Shown here one piece after another: positions 1-10,131 of a stretch of DNA of 64,000 nt. The DNA comes from Salvia splendens (taxonomy: Eukaryota > Streptophyta > Magnoliopsida > Lamiales > Lamiaceae). The position numbers were made by a program, and so were the translations under genes. A model generated the notes under the pieces. It did not search any database. It was not told the DNA's origin and saw nothing but the letters and a program-made list of their open reading frames with translations. Within the stretch, counting starts at the first letter, position 1. Every line of letters starts with the position of its first letter. The stretch spans positions 13,712,902 through 13,776,901 of the forward strand of contig NC_056037.1 of the NCBI RefSeq assembly GCF_004379255.2, read 5' to 3'.

Positions 1-809
1 AACTCTCATTTTATCAATTAATCAATCAAATTCAAAGATTCAATTTTTTCGGGAAGCCGCCGATGACGGGAGCTCAAAGCGATCGAAGCAATCGGAAAAC
101 AGCGAAAACGAGGAAGAATGTAATAAATCCGACCAAAAGCCGTCGGAGCCGCCGAAGGATTACATTCATGTCCGAGCCAGAAGAGGCCAAGCCACTGGCA
201 GCCATAGCTTAGCAGAAAGAGTGAAAAAAAAACACCCTTTTTTCTTCTATTTTTATCTCATATTTCATGATTTTGAATTTTAATTGTGTCTAATTTATTA
301 GGTTAGGAGAGAGAAAATTGTTGAGAGAATGAAGCTTCTTCAAGATCTGGTACCAGGTTGCAATAAGGTTTGTATAGATTAATTTAGATTTTGAGAAATT
401 GTTATTTGTTGGAATGGGATTATTATGTCTAATCACTGCAGAGACAAATCGAGGTAAAAATAAATTGACTAAATTGAATTAATTCTTGACTAATTTTGTG
501 TTTCTATAACAGTTCTTGTCTAATAAGTTGGCATCAGTGAATCCAGACTTCTATTTCAACATGGAAAACCTTCTATCCAAAGATGTAATTTCTCATTATC
601 TCTCTCTTGATTGAACACACAATTCTGGGAAAAATGATTTGATGTGTCCAATTTCGATTCCACAGATGTATCAGCATTAACTGTACTCAATCTCCCATAA
701 CCAGAATGTACCACACCAGCGCTGCAAGGTACAAGCATCTCAAGCGTGGAACCTTTCCCTCTAGATGCTAGCTTAGGAATCGATGGATTCTCTAAACATT
801 TACCCCTGG
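1..809 (+). pseudogene. bHLH transcription factor pseudogene, copy 1 (CIB/BEE/BPE-like)
   Basis: Exon pieces of a plant group-XII bHLH factor can be read in order. About 1-220 ends in [14 protein letters not shown] and SHSLAER; 302-367 encodes the end of the basic region and helix 1 (RREKIVERMKLLQDLVPGCNK); 442-453 is a 12-nt exon encoding RQIE; 513-584 encodes KLASVNPDFYFNMENLLSKD; 666-809 is a degenerate C-terminal part. All are bounded by plausible GT/AG sites. The exon that should encode the loop and second helix (the usual TGKALMLDEI stretch) is missing, the last exon has an in-frame TAA just after its start and a frame change, and the N-terminus lies outside the window. It cannot make a dimerising bHLH. 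Family assignment is firm from the RARRGQAT signature; the exact paralogue is not. Confidence 0.8.
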
Positions 810-1100
810 TAATAATGATACTTCATTTCAAATTTTGGAACTAAAAAAAATATGTAAAAAAAGTTATCTATAACAAGCTCATAATCTCACGACACAAATA
901 AACACAAGCAAGGACTAACATCCCTATGTCACGTAACAAGACTACTTCTACAAATTTTCAATCAATAAAGTACCTTGGGGCTTGGAGTGAGGCACCAAAT
1001 CATGAACAAAATATGCAAATTTAGCTATTTATTTTTCTTGTGCCAATTTTGGTTCTAGTCCTTCAATATTATTCAATTCCAGATGTACCAAAACAAAGAG
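1..1100 (+). repeat. 1.1-kb direct repeat, copy 1 (left flank of MULE-1)
   Basis: Positions 1-1100 match 9032-10131 at a constant offset of 9031 with only a few differences (for example near 163, 807 and 827). The match stops abruptly after ...CAAAGAG. Copy 1 is followed by MULE-1 sequence and copy 2 by unrelated sequence. The left limit of copy 1 is not visible because the window starts inside it. Confidence 0.95.
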
Positions 1101-1183
1101 GGGAAAATCGGGTATATAGGCTAGTTTACACTAAAGATTACGTAAATGTACCCATTTTGTTATCTATTCCAAAAATGGGAAAA

Positions 1184-1438
1184 ACGCCAACCACATTGGC
1201 GTTTCTATTAGTAAATACGCCAACATCATTGGCGTTTTATTATCGCGTCGTATTGTAGGTGTATTTTCGCCAAATACAGCTATATGAAAAACGCCAACTT
1301 AATTGGCGTGTTTTAGGCTAAAACGCCAATATAGTCGGCGTGTTTAATTATTAAAACGCCATTGCAGTAGGCGTATTTAATAATAGAAACGCCACTGAGG
1401 TTGGCGTGTTACTTTAAAAACGCCATTTCGGTCGGCGT
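1184..1438. repeat. Dyad array A: seven ACGCC-N9-GGCGT units
   Basis: Seven 19-bp units are spaced irregularly over 255 bp. Each has ACGCC, exactly nine variable bases, then GGCGT. Spacers include AACCACATT, AACATCATT, AACTTAATT, AATATAGTC, ATTGCAGTA, ACTGAGGTT and ATTTCGGTC. A-rich sequence precedes and T-rich sequence follows most units, lengthening the potential stem. The array starts about 85 bp inside the left border of MULE-1 and lies upstream of the transposase promoter. Confidence 0.9.
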
Positions 1439-1989
1439 GTTTCTGTTGAACCATATCCTTATCAGATCTCGCCCAACATCGCGACCCTAAACACTTTCCC
1501 TCCCCAAAACGCGAAAACTCTTCCCAAGGCGGAAAAACCTTTCGCTCGGGTCGACCCGGTGGTGGATTTAAGCGTGGATATTTTGAATTTGGCTAATTCT
1601 TCCAAACATTAGTCCTTCTAATCGGTTAGTATATCAAATTTTAGACTCATTCTTCTAAACATTAGTCTTCCAATATTTGATTGATTGTTGTGATAATATA
1701 TATTGTAGTGCAATTAATATAATAGTTTGACCAATTGTTATGGGCACACTAATATTTTGATGGATTATTATGATAGTATATATTTTAATAGAAATATTTT
1801 GACCAATTGTTATGCTATTATATGTTGTTGTATATCTAATTTTGTTACCAATATTTAATGGATTGTTATGATAATATATATTGTAGTGTATTTAACAGAA
1901 TTATTTTGTCAATTTTTTGGCTGACTCTACATAATGATGAATGTAAAAATAATACATATTTATTTGTGTTTTACATTATTGCAGATAGT
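1439..1989 (+). promoter_or_regulatory. Putative promoter/5' UTR of the MULE-1 transposase
   Basis: No coding signal. From about 1650 to 1910 an AT-rich phrase of the type TGGATTGTTATGATA...ATATATTGTAGTG recurs three times at roughly 100-bp spacing. A pyrimidine/T-rich tract ending in TTGCAG at about 1983 could be the 3' splice site of a 5' UTR intron just before the ATG at 1990. The promoter role is inferred from position only. Confidence 0.3.
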
Positions 1990-4900
1990 ATGACGTGGTG
2001 TGTCAATTTATATTGGGGTGGAAAGATAATTCCCGGAGCAGTTATTTCTTATGATCCTCCTTTTGCTAAAGGATTCATTATGTTGGATGAAACAATTTCG
2101 TACGATGAGCTTGTGGAAAAAATTTGTGAAATGATGGGGATAAGCATATATGAAAACAATATTCAAATAATATGGAAACGTACTATATGCTTTGGATCCG
2201 GAGTCACGTTTATAGGTGTTCAACTAGAAGAAGTATGCATGCAACTAATGTTTAGTGAGAGTATGATTATTGGAGGTGTAATTGAATTATATGTTGAGTA
2301 TTCGGCAATTACTCAACATCATAGTCATCATGTCATAAGTTATGATGCTGGTACGTCAACGAGAGCCCAAGAACCATATTTTGCTGCAACACAAGATTTT
2401 GATGTTGGTACGTCTACGAGAGCCCAAGAACAATATTTTGCTGCAACACAAGATTTTGATGTTGGTACGTCTACGAGAGCCCAAGAACCATATTTAGCTG
2501 CAACATAAGATTTTGAAGCTGGAGGCGTGCATTTAGGGGAACGTGACAATTGTGATGTGGTTGAGGACATAATAGGTCCTGATAAAGCCGACTTTCTTGA
2601 TCCACAATCACCTTATTATTCTGAAGATTCCGACACGGTTAGTACAGACTCAGATGGTGATCCGTCGGATGATGAACAATTTGTTGCTTCAAGACCATCC
2701 ATTCCACTTGGAGAAACAGCAGTTGGAGAAACATCAGTTGGTGGAAGGGCAGTTGGAGGAAGAGTAGTTCCACAGTTCCCACAGCCTGGAATCAACTACT
2801 TTCGCACCTTACCAGGTCCATATGATAGTTTTGATCCCAAAAACTTTGAGCGTGATGATCCCAGTGTGCATTATTGGAGTGAAAAAGATCCTACCAATGT
2901 CGGTTTGCATACTAAATTTAGAACGAAGTTGGAATTGAAGGCAGCTGTGACTCATTGGCATTTGGAAAAAATCCGACAATATACAGTTGTTGAAAGTAAA
3001 GGAAAGAGATGGCATGCAGTTTGTAAGTGGCCACAAGGAAATCCGAAAGATACGTCCTTACCTAAATGTTTGTGGGAGTGCCGAGCAACACTGAGGAAGC
3101 ATGATGAACACTGGCAAATTAGAGTGTTTAGCACTGCTCATACTTGCATGGGGGATCATAACTATAATGGCCACGCTAATCTTTTGTCGGGTATGATAGC
3201 GTTGAGTGTTCGCCATCAGATAGAAAACGATCCTTGCTACAAGGTAAAAGCAATTGTGGCGGATATTGAAAATAGATTTCATGTCAAAGTTAGTTACAAG
3301 AAAGCATGGTATGCTCGGAGGACAGCGATTGAGCTTGTATACGGTGGATGGGAGTGGTCGTTCAAAGTTTTACCAGCTTATTTGAATGAAATGCAAAGAC
3401 AAAATCCTGGCACAATTGTGGAATGGATGCACGATGACATATTAAGCAATGGTATGAACAAGGTATTCAAGTACGTATTCTGGGCTTTTGGACCAGCTGT
3501 GGAGGCTTTTCAACTATGCAAGCCAGTTTTAACGGTTGATGGAACTCATCTACGTGGACGATGTCGAGGTAAATTTCTTATTGCCGTTGGATTTGATACT
3601 AATAAGAAATGTTTGCCTGTTGCATATGCCATTGTTGATGAGGAAACCAAAGAAAGTTGGAATTGGTTTATGGAACGCATTAGACTTCATGTAGCAAAGC
3701 ATGAAATATGTGTCAAATCTGATAGGCATGTGGGAATCATAGATGCAATGAATTCTCCCATATGGAAAGAAGAACCCAATGTAGGTCATCACAGATTTTG
3801 CTTGGTACATGTTAGAAAGAATGTTTTGCAGAATCACAAAGGTATCATGGTCAAAAGACTTGTTTGGAAAATTGGTATTGCTACCAAGAAGTGCAAGTTT
3901 AAGATCAGACGTCGTTTACTTCGAAACGTCAACAACGAGGCTTTGCAGTACCTTGATGCCGTGAAGTTAGAAAAATGGAATCTGGCGTATGACAAACACA
4001 AAAGATGGGGTGAGGTGACCACTAATATGGTGGAATCTTACAACAATGTGTTGAGAGGCGCAAGACAACTCCCAATTAAAGCTTACATTGATATGATATT
4101 CTGGAGGACAATAGAATGGTTCAATGACCGGTCAATTGCATCAACACAGTGTGCCACACCACTTACCCCGTGGGCGCATGAAAAGGTGTGCAAAAATGAT
4201 GCAAAAGGTCAATTACATAATGTGAGAGCACCCAACACAATTGCAGAGCATTATGTGGTTCGAACAAAGCGTCGAATTGGTGGAAAGGGCGCTAATAAGT
4301 GGAAGGTAAAGTACTTGGACTCGCACTGCAAATGTCAAAAGTGGCAGATGTGGAGACTTCCATGTTCACATGCAGCGGCAGTTGCGCGTTTTAGAAACGA
4401 CAACATGCTGTCGCTTGTTGATCCCGTATACCGCACAAGTGTTTGGGTACACCAATATTCTACGGTGTTCAATCCACCCAGACACCAAGATTATTGGGCC
4501 GTGCCTGAATGGACTTTGCAATGTTCACGAGCTCAGTTAATGCCTAAAAGTCGCGGTCGATACCGTACTACTAGGATTCCTAATCAGATGGATGTCTGTG
4601 AAGCTGATCAGCCACGAGCCCGACGCCGATGTAAACATTGCCGTCAACCAGGTCACGACAGGCGCAACTGCCCGAATGCTCAGCCAAGGATGGATACTCA
4701 GTTGGTAGATGATGCCGCTGATGATTTTATGCCTCCACCTCCACCAAGATATGCAGTTCGAGGTCGTCGTTCTGTCAGTCACACTGATGATGCCTATCAC
4801 GATTTTATGCCTCCACCTCCACCAAGGATGGATACTCAGTTGGTAGATGATGCCGCTGACGATTATTTGCCTCCACCTCCACCAAGATATGCAGTTCGAG

Positions 4901-5193
4901 GTCGTCATTCTGTCAGTCACACTGATGATGTCGGTCACGATTTTATGCCTCCACCTCCACCAAGATCTGCAGTTCGAGGTCGTCATTCTGTCAGCCACAC
5001 TGGTGGTACAGGCGAAGACATCGGTCTCAATGATGTCCCACATTCTCCACCTCGGTCTTCTGTGCGAGACGAATATTTCGGGGTTGATTTAGAGAATGTC
5101 GTTGTGCGAGAGACTCCTCCGTCTAGACTCTCAACCGCCAGAATCGGGAAGGGGATCCGTAGCTTTTTTACGCGGAAAAGGCGAGAAACTTGA
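1990..5193 (+). CDS. MuDR-type Mutator transposase (MURA-like), one in-frame stop
   Basis: DDE transposase that would cut and join MULE-1 ends in the nucleus. From ATG 1990 (MTWCVNLYWGGK) the frame runs to 5193. An N-terminal PB1-like plant MuDR domain is followed by three GTSTRAQEP-type repeats, and then a TAA at 2506-2508 interrupts an otherwise open frame. The 888 codons after it hold the catalytic core: VDGTHLRG (Asp at 3538-3540), SDRHVGI (Asp at 3721-3723) and NMVESYN (Glu at 4033-4035). Next come a SWIM zinc finger (CKCQ...PCSH, 4327-4371) and a CCHC knuckle (CKHC...GHDRRNC, 4630-4674). The tail carries proline-rich repeats (PPPPPR, VRGRHSVSHT) and ends in a basic IGKGIRSFFTRKRRET. The tail from about 4975 is shared with the convergent PMD gene. 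All catalytic residues are present; the single nonsense codon is the main defect. Confidence 0.85.
4975..5193 (+). repeat. Coding inverted repeat, left arm (shared C-terminal tail)
   Basis: About 219 bp encoding the last ~72 residues of the MULE-1 transposase. It is homologous, in opposite orientation, to 6146-6355, which encodes the end of the PMD protein. Common blocks are RGRHS(V/I)SHTGGTGEDIGL, DVP.SPPRSSV, DLEN.VV..TPPSR and IGKGIR. Stop codons fall at the outer end of the homology in both genes. Confidence 0.85.
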
Positions 5194-5338
5194 ACGTATG
5201 CATTGTGTAATATTGGATTTCTGTATTTAGCAATATTTGGACTAATGTATTGGGTAATATTTGTATGTACTTATTTATTGAGTAATGATGAAATGATCAG
5301 CTAAAAAGGCTAACTGGGGTAGCGTTTTTTATTAAAAA

Positions 5339-5925
5339 ACGCCGATGGGAATGGCGTGTTTAAAGAGTCGCCAACTTAAATGGCGTGTTTTTACTTAAAC
5401 ACGCCAACGCGACTGGCGTCTTTTAGCTAAAAAACACCAACGGGACTGGCGTCTTTATTCAGAATGTCCGCTTTCGTCGTGAAAATACGAGCAAAATAAA
5501 GACTAACTTAGAAACGCCAATGACATTGGCGTTTTTTAAATAGTGTTAACAAAAACGCCAACGGGACTGGCGTCTTTATTCAGAATGTCCGCATTCGTCG
5601 TGGAAAACGAGTGATATAAAAACTAACTTAGAAACGCCAATGACATTGGCGTTTTTAAATAACACGCCAACTGCATTGGCGTCTTAACAAAAACGCCAAC
5701 GGGACTGGCGTCTTTATTCAGAATGTCCGCACTCGTCGTGGAAAAAACGAGCAAAAAAAAGACTAACTTAGACACGCCAATGACATTGGCGTTTTTTAAT
5801 AACACGCCATTCCCGTTGGCGTGTTAGCTCAAAAACGCCAACGGGAATGGCGTTTTTGTTCAGAACCGTCGTGGAAAAAACGAGCAAAATTTCTTCTAAC
5901 TTATAAACGCCAATACCATTGGCGT
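5339..5925. repeat. Dyad array B: thirteen 19-bp dyads between convergent genes
   Basis: Thirteen units of ACGCC-N9-GGCGT (one begins TCGCC, one ACACC), all with a nine-base centre, lie in the 0.95-kb gap between the transposase and PMD stop codons. Centres AACGGGACT and AATGACATT recur; with the latter the unit is a perfect palindrome around one base. Units sit in a larger tandem module containing TTCAGAATGTCCGC and TCGTCGTGGAAAA, seen about four times. The unit at 5796 has a centre that is the reverse complement of the centre of the next unit at about 5837, so the pair can also form a larger hairpin. Confidence 0.9.
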
Positions 5926-6145
5926 TTTTCACAAAGACTTGCATCCAAAATTTCACAAAATTTCTTCTAACTTACGTTACCAAAATTTCTTCCTATATCT
6001 CTTTATTTGCTTGTTTTCATTTCAACTAGGAACTAATAATTCAGACATCCAAAGACTTAATCATAAAGACTTAAAATCAATGAGTTCAAATCAAATGAAA
6101 AAACATCAATATCAAATTACACTAATATCAAGAGTTCAAATTAGT

Positions 6146-6355
6146 TCAATCGTCACGGCATTTCCGCATAAACAGACGACGTATCCCCTTCCCAATAGTG
6201 GATGTAGATTTAGGGATCCTTGAGGGAGGAGTATCTTGAACAACAGCGTTCTCAAGATCCTCCTGCACAGACGACCGCGGTGGAGAAGCGGGGACATCAC
6301 TGAGGCCAATATCTTCTCCGGTACCACCGGTATGGCTGATAGAATGACGGCCTCG
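6146..6355 (-). repeat. Coding inverted repeat, right arm (shared C-terminal tail)
   Basis: Counterpart of 4975-5193 at the 3' end of the PMD gene. DNA similarity is visible along the whole arm, including GGGAAGGGGAT near the stop. Confidence 0.85.
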
Positions 6356-8260
6356 AAGTACAGAGCTCGGTGGAGATGGTTCCACAAAATCGTCATCGGA
6401 GTTGTGTACGAACTGAGATGACGACTCTCCGCGGGCGGTTTTCTGCTTGGTTCGTCGTTTTGCCTTTTGCCTTATGGGTACGTCCACGTCCATTGCAGAG
6501 CGCTGCGAAGGAGGGTAGTCCATCAGCTGAGGCTCCCCGGATATCTGCAGTCCTTCTTCAACCATCCTCAAAATGGTTTCCATATCCGGACAGAAATGTC
6601 CTGTCGTAGCTCGGCCACTTAGAAAGTGGCGTATATTGTGAAGCGTCTCCACCTACAATTTTTCAAAGTTAATATGAATTTAAATAAGTAATCAGGGTTT
6701 AGTTAAGTATAAATAATGTACCGTAAAGTTATGAGAAGATGCCGTTTCGTGGAAACCCTCTTCAGCATGCACGCCGGGTTTGGTTAAATACACAACAGTG
6801 ATCCGGCGAAACCAATTCATGTATTCTTCCGTTGCAACAGGCTCAGTACTGTCCTCCATATCAGTCCATATCGTAAACTGCCTGTTGTCCCACTCCTGTA
6901 TGTAATTCGCGTGCCATTGAACCCAATTCCGACCAGATTTTCCACGGCGATCCTGTTTCAAAAAATCAGAACCGTGGAACCGAGGGAGATCCGGGATATA
7001 CGGTTGGACAATCCCGAATTGGCGCAACACTCGGTGTGGAAGGTGTGGCTCAGCCAGATTCCAACAAATAAGCGTTGTTATCGACATCCATATAGGACGA
7101 CCGGCATCACAACTTTCCTGCAACTCCCGGTGGAGATAAGGCCTCCAAATAAACTACATGTGATACAAATTTTTCAAAATAATTTCCATAAAAACAAAAA
7201 ACAAAAAACCAAAAACATTTTATAAATATATGAAGTACCTGATTAGGATGCATCACGGAGAACTGATCTCGGAAATTTTCAATACAATGGCCAGGTGCTT
7301 TTACATATGACGCCGGACCATTCCATCTAAAAAATTTAAATTATGAGCGAGGAACACGAAAATTGATGAACATTAAGTTTAAAAAATGAATTAATGAACA
7401 ACTTACGCGCTTGCACGTGGTAGATAGTCTGTATGCACGGGATCTAGCATCCTCGGTCTAATATTTGGGATTCTCTCCCAAGCCCAAAGTTGTAATAGAG
7501 TTAAGGCTCCCCCTACATCTGTCCTCTTAGCAACGGCCGCTTCACACAAATTGTGGTACAAGCAAGCAAGCGTCGCCCCACCCCAGCTATATGTAGAACA
7601 CCGTTCTATATCCATGAAAAAGTGTAGGTAGAAGAACGGAATTTTATTTCCGGAGGCGTTGGGGATCATCAGACCACCAAGTAATAGCAGACAATAGATA
7701 CGAGCCCGCTGAGCATATATGTAGTGTTCGTGGTCACCAGACAGCTCAATCCTCAATTGGCGCGATAAGCTCGTCTGCTTAAAAGCCATTTCCTTCAACT
7801 CGGATGCGTCCGGTATGAATCCTAGAAAATCCAAACACCTGTCCTTCCAATATCCCGCTTTCGTCGGGGGGATGTAAGCTGTCAGAGCCTCTCCATCAAC
7901 TTTCAGGCCCCATAAGACCTCCACGTCTTCCAGTGCCACAGTTGCTTCACCGACTGGAAAGTGAAACGTGTGAGTCTCTGGCCTCCAACGTTCAATCATA
8001 GCTGTGATAAGATGGTGGTCAATGTCTTTTGGTTTACCACACCTTAATATACCCCCAAACCCCATCTGGTCCACTATTGCCAAGACATATTGATGGATGG
8101 GAACATCCCAAATTATTCATTCATATCGTCGGCAGCGTACATCCTCGGATGGAACTCCTGCCCATATGTTGTTAGAGACGTGTTGTCTCTAAAAATATAA
8201 TACAGATGGATCCGCAGGACCACATGCAAGCCGACGACGAGAGGTTGAAGATGATGCCAT
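6146..8260 (-). CDS. Plant mobile domain (PMD, MAIN-like) protein, 4 exons, N-terminus broken
   Basis: PMD-family gene (PF10536 type, the 'serine/threonine phosphatase 7 long form' group), known from MAIN/MAIL silencing factors and from transposons. Exons: 8260-7407, 7326-7239, 7153-6722 and 6652-6146; the splice sites keep the frame. Signature text includes ITAMIERWRPETHTFHFPVG and ALEDVEVLWGLKVDG (about codons 80-115), YCLLLLGGLMIPNASGNKI, SWGGATLACLYHNLCEAA and LLQLWAWERIP. The C-terminus has a basic patch (RQKAKRRTKQK) and the tail shared with the transposase. The N-terminal segment from ATG 8260 (MASSSTSRRRLACGPADPS) fits the family, but TAG at 8191-8189 and TGA at 8119-8117 interrupt it. 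It is convergent with the transposase and was probably once expressed. It is likely a recent pseudogene unless a downstream start is used. Confidence 0.8.
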
Positions 8261-9010
8261 AATTTACCTACATAATCCAAATTCAACAATAACCAACCAT
8301 AACATTTAATCCAAATTCATAATCCAAATTCAACAATAACCAACCATAAACCATTTCTATAATTAGATATAATTTAATCCAATATCACAAAATTGAACAC
8401 CAACATCAAATAATTCACTTACACAACATTGCACATTCAAAATCATAAACCAATTCACCTACACAAAATTAACAATTTCAATTAACAATTCGCCCAACCT
8501 ACCGATTTCAATTTTGCCTAACCTAACATTTTCAATTTGTCCAATTTCAATTTGACAAACCTAACAATATAAACAAATTTAACAATCTAAACTAATCAAC
8601 ATACATCAACCAAAACCCACATAAACCAAAACAATTTGCCCAATTTTTTAGCTATAACAACCCTAGGGTTTAGGTTTATAATCAAATTTATACACAATTT
8701 AACTTAAACCCAAACAATCCAACATAATAATCAACAATAATATCATTCAACCAATCCAAAATGCATAATATTTCTACTCAATTCACAACCCATTACAAAC
8801 CCTAGCTATCCACCAATTACTCTAATAATGTAAAAGGTAAGCATACTAACCGAATAAAATAGATGAATTTCGGGGAGAATAGCACCGATTGATGAATGTA
8901 GGCCGAAATCACGGAGAGGAGGCGCGCAGCTGGAGAAATCGCGAAAGGTGTGTATTGTGAGATTTTCGCGATTTGGGGGAGGAACGCCTGCTATATCAGC
9001 CTGAGTAAAC
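8261..9010. other. Non-coding right part of MULE-1, probably PMD promoter
   Basis: AT-rich, with no supported coding region. A phrase with AATCCAAATTCAACAATAACC occurs twice at 8275-8350. Near 8935-8975 the motif TCGCGAAA and its complement face each other and can form a small stem. The last ~45 bp contain one degenerate and one truncated dyad (near 8985 and 9011). Confidence 0.5.
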
Positions 9011-9031
9011 ACGCCACTCAGGTTCGAATTC

Positions 9032-9840
9032 AACTCTCATTTTATCAATTAATCAATCAAATTCAAAGATTCAATTTTTTCGGGAAGCCGCCGATGACGG
9101 GAGCTCAAAGCGATCGAAGCAATCGGAAAACAGCGAAAACGAGGAAGAATGTAATAAATCCGACCAAAAGCCGCCGGAGCCGCCGAAGGATTACATTCAT
9201 GTCCGAGCCAGAAGAGGCCAAGCCACTGGCAGCCATAGCTTAGCAGAAAGAGTGAAAAAAAAACACCCTTTTTTCTTCTATTTTTATCTCATATTTCATG
9301 ATTTTGAATTTTAATTGTGTCTAATTTATTAGGTTAGGAGAGAGAAAATTGTTGAGAGAATGAAGCTTCTTCAAGATCTGGTACCAGGTTGCAATAAGGT
9401 TTGTATAGATTAATTTAGATTTTGAGAAATTGTTATTTGTTGGAATGGGATTATTATGTCTAATCACTGCAGAGACAAATCGAGGTAAAAATAAATTGAC
9501 TAAATTGAATTAATTCTTGACTAATTTTGTGTTTCTATAACAGTTCTTGTCTAATAAGTTGGCATCAGTGAATCCAGACTTCTATTTCAACATGGAAAAC
9601 CTTCTATCCAAAGATGTAATTTCTCATTATCTCTCTCTTGATTGAACACACAATTCTGGGAAAAATGATTTGATGTGTCCAATTTCGATTCCACAGATGT
9701 ATCAGCATTAACTGTACTCAATCTCCCATAACCAGAATGTACCACACCAGCGCTGCAAGGTACAAGCATCTCAAGCGTGGAACCTTTCCCTCTAGATGCT
9801 AGCTTAGGAATCGATGGATTCTCTAAACATTTACCCCAGG
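9032..9840 (+). pseudogene. bHLH transcription factor pseudogene, copy 2
   Basis: The same exon remnants as in copy 1: RARRGQAT exon to 9251, helix-1 exon 9333-9398, 12-nt exon 9473-9484, KLASVNPDFYF exon 9544-9615 and a degenerate last exon to about 9840. The central helix exon is missing here too, so the loss predates the duplication. At the end of the last exon this copy reads CCAG|GTAATA, a good donor, where copy 1 reads CTGGTAATA. Confidence 0.8.
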
Positions 9841-10131
9841 TAATAATGATACTTCATATCAAATTTTGGAACTAAAAAAAATATGTAAAAAAAGTTATCT
9901 ATAACAAGCTCATAATCTCACGACACAAATAAACACAAGCAAGGACTAACATCCCTATGTCACGTAACAAGACTACTTCTACAAATTTTCAATCAATAAA
10001 GTACCTTGGGGCTTGGAGTGAGGCACCAAATCATGAACAAAATATGCAAATTTAGCTATTTATTTTTCTTGTGCCAATTTTGGTTCTAGTCCTTCAATAT
10101 TATTCAATTCCAGATGTACCAAAACAAAGAG
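9032..10131 (+). repeat. 1.1-kb direct repeat, copy 2 (right flank of MULE-1)
   Basis: Near-identical to 1-1100. After 10131 the sequence continues as ATCTACAAC, presumably the original chromosomal continuation without the element. Confidence 0.95.

Larger units (their letters stand above)
1101..9025. mobile_element. MULE-1: Mutator-like element with transposase and PMD gene
   Basis: A 7.9-kb insertion between the two bHLH repeat copies. It contains a MuDR-type transposase gene (+) and a plant-mobile-domain gene (-) in convergent orientation, with dyad arrays upstream of the transposase and between the two genes. The left end starts with GGGGAAAATCGGG. No matching inverted copy of that end is found near 9025, so either this is a non-TIR MULE or the right terminus is lost. 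The right border cuts a dyad: ACGCC plus nine bases is present at 9011-9024 and the closing GGCGT is not. No 9-bp target duplication is visible. Confidence 0.75.

Noticed and set aside
556..738. 60-codon open frame on the minus strand, repeated at 9587-9769
   Set aside because: It is antisense to the bHLH remnant exons and is present twice only because of the 1.1-kb duplication.
4537..5043. 168-codon minus-strand open frame with repeated TTSNC-SWWRWR text
   Set aside because: Antisense of the proline-rich repeats of the transposase tail.
1184..5925. CRISPR-like array (constant arms, variable nine-base centres)
   Set aside because: The units are palindromic dyads with irregular distances, the centres are only 9 nt, and the setting is a plant transposon without any cas-like gene.
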